Assembly (NCBI GenBank): GCA_002077045.2
Contig: KZ111197.1
Location: 44,197-108,196, forward strand
DNA from: Rachicladosporium sp. CCFEE 5018
Lineage: Eukaryota > Ascomycota > Dothideomycetes > Cladosporiales > Cladosporiaceae
Length of the DNA: 64,000 bases
Direction: 5' to 3'
Of this stretch, positions 61,499 through 64,000 are shown in pieces (the stretch's first letter is position 1; each line of letters begins with the position of its first letter). The notes beneath the pieces are model-generated. The model did no database searches and was not told the DNA's origin. It saw nothing but the letters and a program-made list of their open reading frames with translations. The position numbers were made by a program, and so were the translations under genes.

Positions 61499-62677
61499 AT
61501 GAGTGCTGCTGACTCAGACCTTGCTCTCCTCGACGCCACCGATGATGAAGTCGAGCCCCGGACACCCTCCCGTTCCGGTAGCCACGACGAAGCCACAGCA
61601 TCACGCAAAGATTCACAGTCGACCCTACACACCACAGATCCAGCCTCCTCGGCATCTAGCCGCGTCCCCACAATGCGAAGCTCCGCCTCGTCAACAATCT
61701 CACGCGAACAAGCGCAAGCAAAAGGCAAGAACCTCCTGGCTGCCACCGCCGCAGCTACCACTGCCGCACGCGCATGGGCCTGGAACGCTGCAGCCAACCG
61801 CAAGAAAGGTGCTCCCATATTCCAGCCTCGCAATACACGACGTGAACCTGATGGCTTGCCTCAAGAACCCATGGGTCGAGGCCAGCCGCTGCCTCCACCA
61901 GGTACACCGCTTCCGAAGCCTCCGAAAGGCAGTCTCTGGGGTGGCAGTGGATTTGCTGGAGGCAGTATGAAGAGGAAACCTGTACTGCCTGCGAGGAGAG
62001 CTAGTGGAGTGCCTGAGGGACCAGGGGAAAGCAGCGCAACGGCTAGCTCTGAGAGCCTTGCGCGAGCGAGTGGGGAAGATGAATTCGGACCGTGGAATGA
62101 GAACTTCGGAGATCATGAGGGTGATCCTGCAAATGGAGTCGCTGATCATGCGGACGAGTCCATACTTGAGAAGGAAGACAGTGTTGAGTCCAAGAAACGC
62201 CAAGCACCACCCTTGCCACCACGACGAAAGAAGCACACCGACTCACAATCTGCCACTCCACCCATGCATGATCTCGTTGAGACCGCCCGCGAAGGTGGAC
62301 ATGACGATACCGCAAAGGGTGCCACTGAGCTACAGCCTGAGACCCTTAGTGCTACCGATGAGATCGACGAGCTCGCACAACCAGCCCTCAGAGACCACAG
62401 CGCTGTGCCCCACGGGGACCAAGAAGATCTTCTCGACTTTGACGTGCCGGCAGTCCCTGCACCTGCCGATGTGGCCGCAGAGGAGCAAGGTACGCTGGAG
62501 ATCGAAGAGGGCGACGGCACTCATGTCATTGACGACAAAGGGGACCATATCGTCGCCAGTAGCTACGTGCCTTCCGAGCGTCACGGCGCTGCAGAGAGCA
62601 TTGAGGCGGCTCTGCCGGTTGGAAAAGATAGCTTCGAGAAGCATGATGGTGTGGCAGACGGAGAGGAGCATGCATAG
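61499..62677 (+). CDS. Unrecognised acidic, proline-rich disordered protein
   Basis: 392 residues from ATG 61499. Mostly disordered: Ser/Thr-rich start, a short Ala-rich helix (KNLLAATAAATTAARAWAW, about 80-100), then GRGQPLPPPGTPLPKPPKG and KRQAPPLPPRRKK, classic SH3-binding proline motifs with basic flanks. EDLLDFDVP resembles a clathrin-box motif (L-L-x-hydrophobic-D/E). The rest is Asp/Glu-rich. These motifs suggest an endocytic or polarity adaptor, or the tail of a larger protein whose upstream exons are outside the visible frame; the frame is open for at least 100 bases before the ATG. Function not assigned. Confidence 0.55.
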   Translation: MSAADSDLALLDATDDEVEPRTPSRSGSHDEATASRKDSQSTLHTTDPASSASSRVPTMRSSASSTISREQAQAKGKNLLAATAAATTAARAWAWNAAANRKKGAPIFQPRNTRREPDGLPQEPMGRGQPLPPPGTPLPKPPKGSLWGGSGFAGGSMKRKPVLPARRASGVPEGPGESSATASSESLARASGEDEFGPWNENFGDHEGDPANGVADHADESILEKEDSVESKKRQAPPLPPRRKKHTDSQSATPPMHDLVETAREGGHDDTAKGATELQPETLSATDEIDELAQPALRDHSAVPHGDQEDLLDFDVPAVPAPADVAAEEQGTLEIEEGDGTHVIDDKGDHIVASSYVPSERHGAAESIEAALPVGKDSFEKHDGVADGEEHA

Positions 62678-63552
62678 ATACCCCATCATGATGATTCACG
62701 ATAGCTCGAATCGTCACTCTAGTCGTTTCAACTTAGCCTCCGCTGTGTGTACTTGCCTCGCGAGTTTCGCTGTACTCAACCTGACTTCCTCGCTGATTCT
62801 ACATCTGCCTGTTCCAATGCCGGCAAGGCAATTCAAGGCATTGTCAAAGGATTGAAGGATCCGACCATTCGACACGAAATGCACCTTCATCTGCAATACG
62901 ATGCTCGGCACACTGCGATCCTGGGCGATTCTGGGTCTTGCTGAAAGCACATGAGCACCGGGCCGTGTTCGCGAAGGATCATCGAATGTCGCACTTCTCT
63001 CCCTACATCTGCCAACCAATAGCATCCTCTGGCAGCCTGTTCTTGAGAAGATTACCATGCGATCAACTCCGCAACGCGTCTCCAAGGGGTTCAATCCCGT
63101 AATTGCACAGCCCGAAATAGGAGGAAAAGCTTCACTACGGGCCAGCCCGTCTTCCAACGGCGCTGGCACAGACCTCAATTCTCCACTACAGGCACGCACA
63201 GGGTAGACAGCTGCCGCCGTTGACCAGTACAACGCCTCCCGCGTAGCACTAGGGATGATCTACTGCTACCCTGCCTGGCGGGAGGATGAACACGAGTCGC
63301 ACTTAATGGAGACGAGATGAGAGACCGGTCAGGCACTCATGGAGTGGTGAAGTCCATTTCTTTCCGTCTGTCTCTGTGATCCGTCTGTCTACTACCAGCA
63401 TCTCATTACTGTCTCTCTTGTTGCGAGCATTACGTTCGCGTCCATTCTTTCGGTCTTCGCGACCACCACCTTCGTTTTTAGGCCTCGGCCGTCCATTCAT
63501 TGAGCAGCAGTAATACGACAGATCTCGAATCATATACAGTCCTTTCGCCAAG
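62678..63552. other. Intergenic region and chitinase promoter
   Basis: No supported gene. It should hold the chitinase promoter and leader; the last 100 bases have no strong TATA. Confidence 0.35.
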
Positions 63553-64000
63553 ATGCCTTTCATACTCAGCGCCACTCTCGCTACCACTGCTTTCGCCGCG
63601 ATCGCCTCTGCGGCTTTCAATCCTCTCTCCAAGACCAACGTCGCTGTCTATTGGGGCCAAGGGCCATACCAGAACCGACTTCTCACAACCTGCCAGAATC
63701 CATCCGTGGATATCGTTAACGTTGCATTCGTCAATGCCTTCCCCGACAACAGCCCTGGCGCGTGGCCAGGAACGAACTTTGGCAATCAGTGTGGTGACCA
63801 AACCTACACTCACAACGGTGTCTCCACGCTCTTGAAGTCCAATTGCCCCACGATCGGCTCAGACATCATAACCTGCCAGCAGACCTACGGCAAGAAAGTA
63901 TTGCTCTCACTAGGAGGAGGATACCCGACGAATTACTACATTGCGAACGATACGAGCGCGAACAACTTTGCGGACTTCGTGTGGGGAGCATTTGGCCCGA
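63553..64000 (+). CDS. GH18 chitinase (3' partial)
   Basis: The 5' part of a secreted family 18 chitinase, cut by the window end after 149 residues. A signal peptide (MPFILSATLATTAFAAIASA) precedes NVAVYWGQGPYQNRLLTTC, the first beta-strand of class III (plant/fungal CTS1-like) chitinases. VDIVNVAFVNAF and KVLLSLGGGYPTNY (the SxGG block) follow. The catalytic DxxDxDxE lies beyond the window. The frame remains open to base 64000, so the full length is unknown. Role: chitin remodelling or turnover in the cell wall. Confidence 0.9.
   Translation, partial: MPFILSATLATTAFAAIASAAFNPLSKTNVAVYWGQGPYQNRLLTTCQNPSVDIVNVAFVNAFPDNSPGAWPGTNFGNQCGDQTYTHNGVSTLLKSNCPTIGSDIITCQQTYGKKVLLSLGGGYPTNYYIANDTSANNFADFVWGAFGP

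Noticed and set aside
1..64000. tRNA, rRNA, CRISPR or intact transposon
   Set aside because: I saw no tRNA-like T-arm plus anticodon pattern, no spaced repeats of the CRISPR type, and no transposase or reverse transcriptase frame. A tRNAscan or repeat search could still find something small.

Overview
The window is genomic DNA from a filamentous ascomycete (Pezizomycotina). The evidence is short spliceosomal introns of about 50-70 nt, several HET-domain proteins, a fungal NLR, an AIM11 gene, a Rac GTPase with CTIL tail, and a SAD-1-type RNA-dependent RNA polymerase. A Dothideomycete is my best guess, but only from the general look of the proteins.

Layout. (1) 1-15.8 kb is mostly conserved housekeeping sequence: the end of ATP synthase subunit J, casein kinase I, mitochondrial Rsm22, Rac, a septin-like GTPase and ribosomal protein S4, with one HET-domain gene inserted before S4. 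(2) 16.6-26.5 kb is accessory: a chitin-binding glyoxal-oxidase-like gene broken by two 1-nt lesions, then three related HET-domain genes in tandem on the minus strand, the middle one a pseudogene with three in-frame stops. (3) 26.6-29.0 kb returns to conserved genes: an RRM protein resembling CPSF6 and AIM11. (4) 29.3-57.7 kb is the most unusual part. A two-gene unit (a long helical/coiled-coil gene of unknown function followed on the same strand by an RdRP) occurs twice in direct orientation, at about 29.7-38.3 kb and 46.3-54.2 kb. Between the copies lie a CmcJ/NvfI-type oxygenase, an alpha/beta-hydrolase-NB-ARC-TPR NLR and a decayed SET-domain gene. A fifth HET gene follows the second copy. 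A 39-nt hairpin-forming element lies upstream of both coiled-coil genes and of the fifth HET gene. (5) 57.7-64 kb holds gene relics, a small secreted cysteine-rich protein, an unrecognised disordered protein and the 5' part of a GH18 chitinase.

How the genes may work together. HET-domain proteins and the NLR are families used in fungal non-self recognition and cell death. The RdRP belongs to RNA silencing. Their clustering with decayed relatives looks like a fast-evolving self/non-self and genome-defence region between stable housekeeping blocks. This is inference from families and position. The best candidate for something undescribed is the co-duplicated RdRP/coiled-coil pair.

Sequence quality matters. 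Two 100-N scaffold gaps are present. The first (29291-29390) is flanked by an exact 375-bp duplication and is almost certainly an unmerged contig overlap. The second (46172-46271) cuts the second RdRP at its Gly-rich repeat and also cuts the SET gene, so that junction is unproven. Several 1-nt frameshifts could be sequencing errors rather than real lesions.
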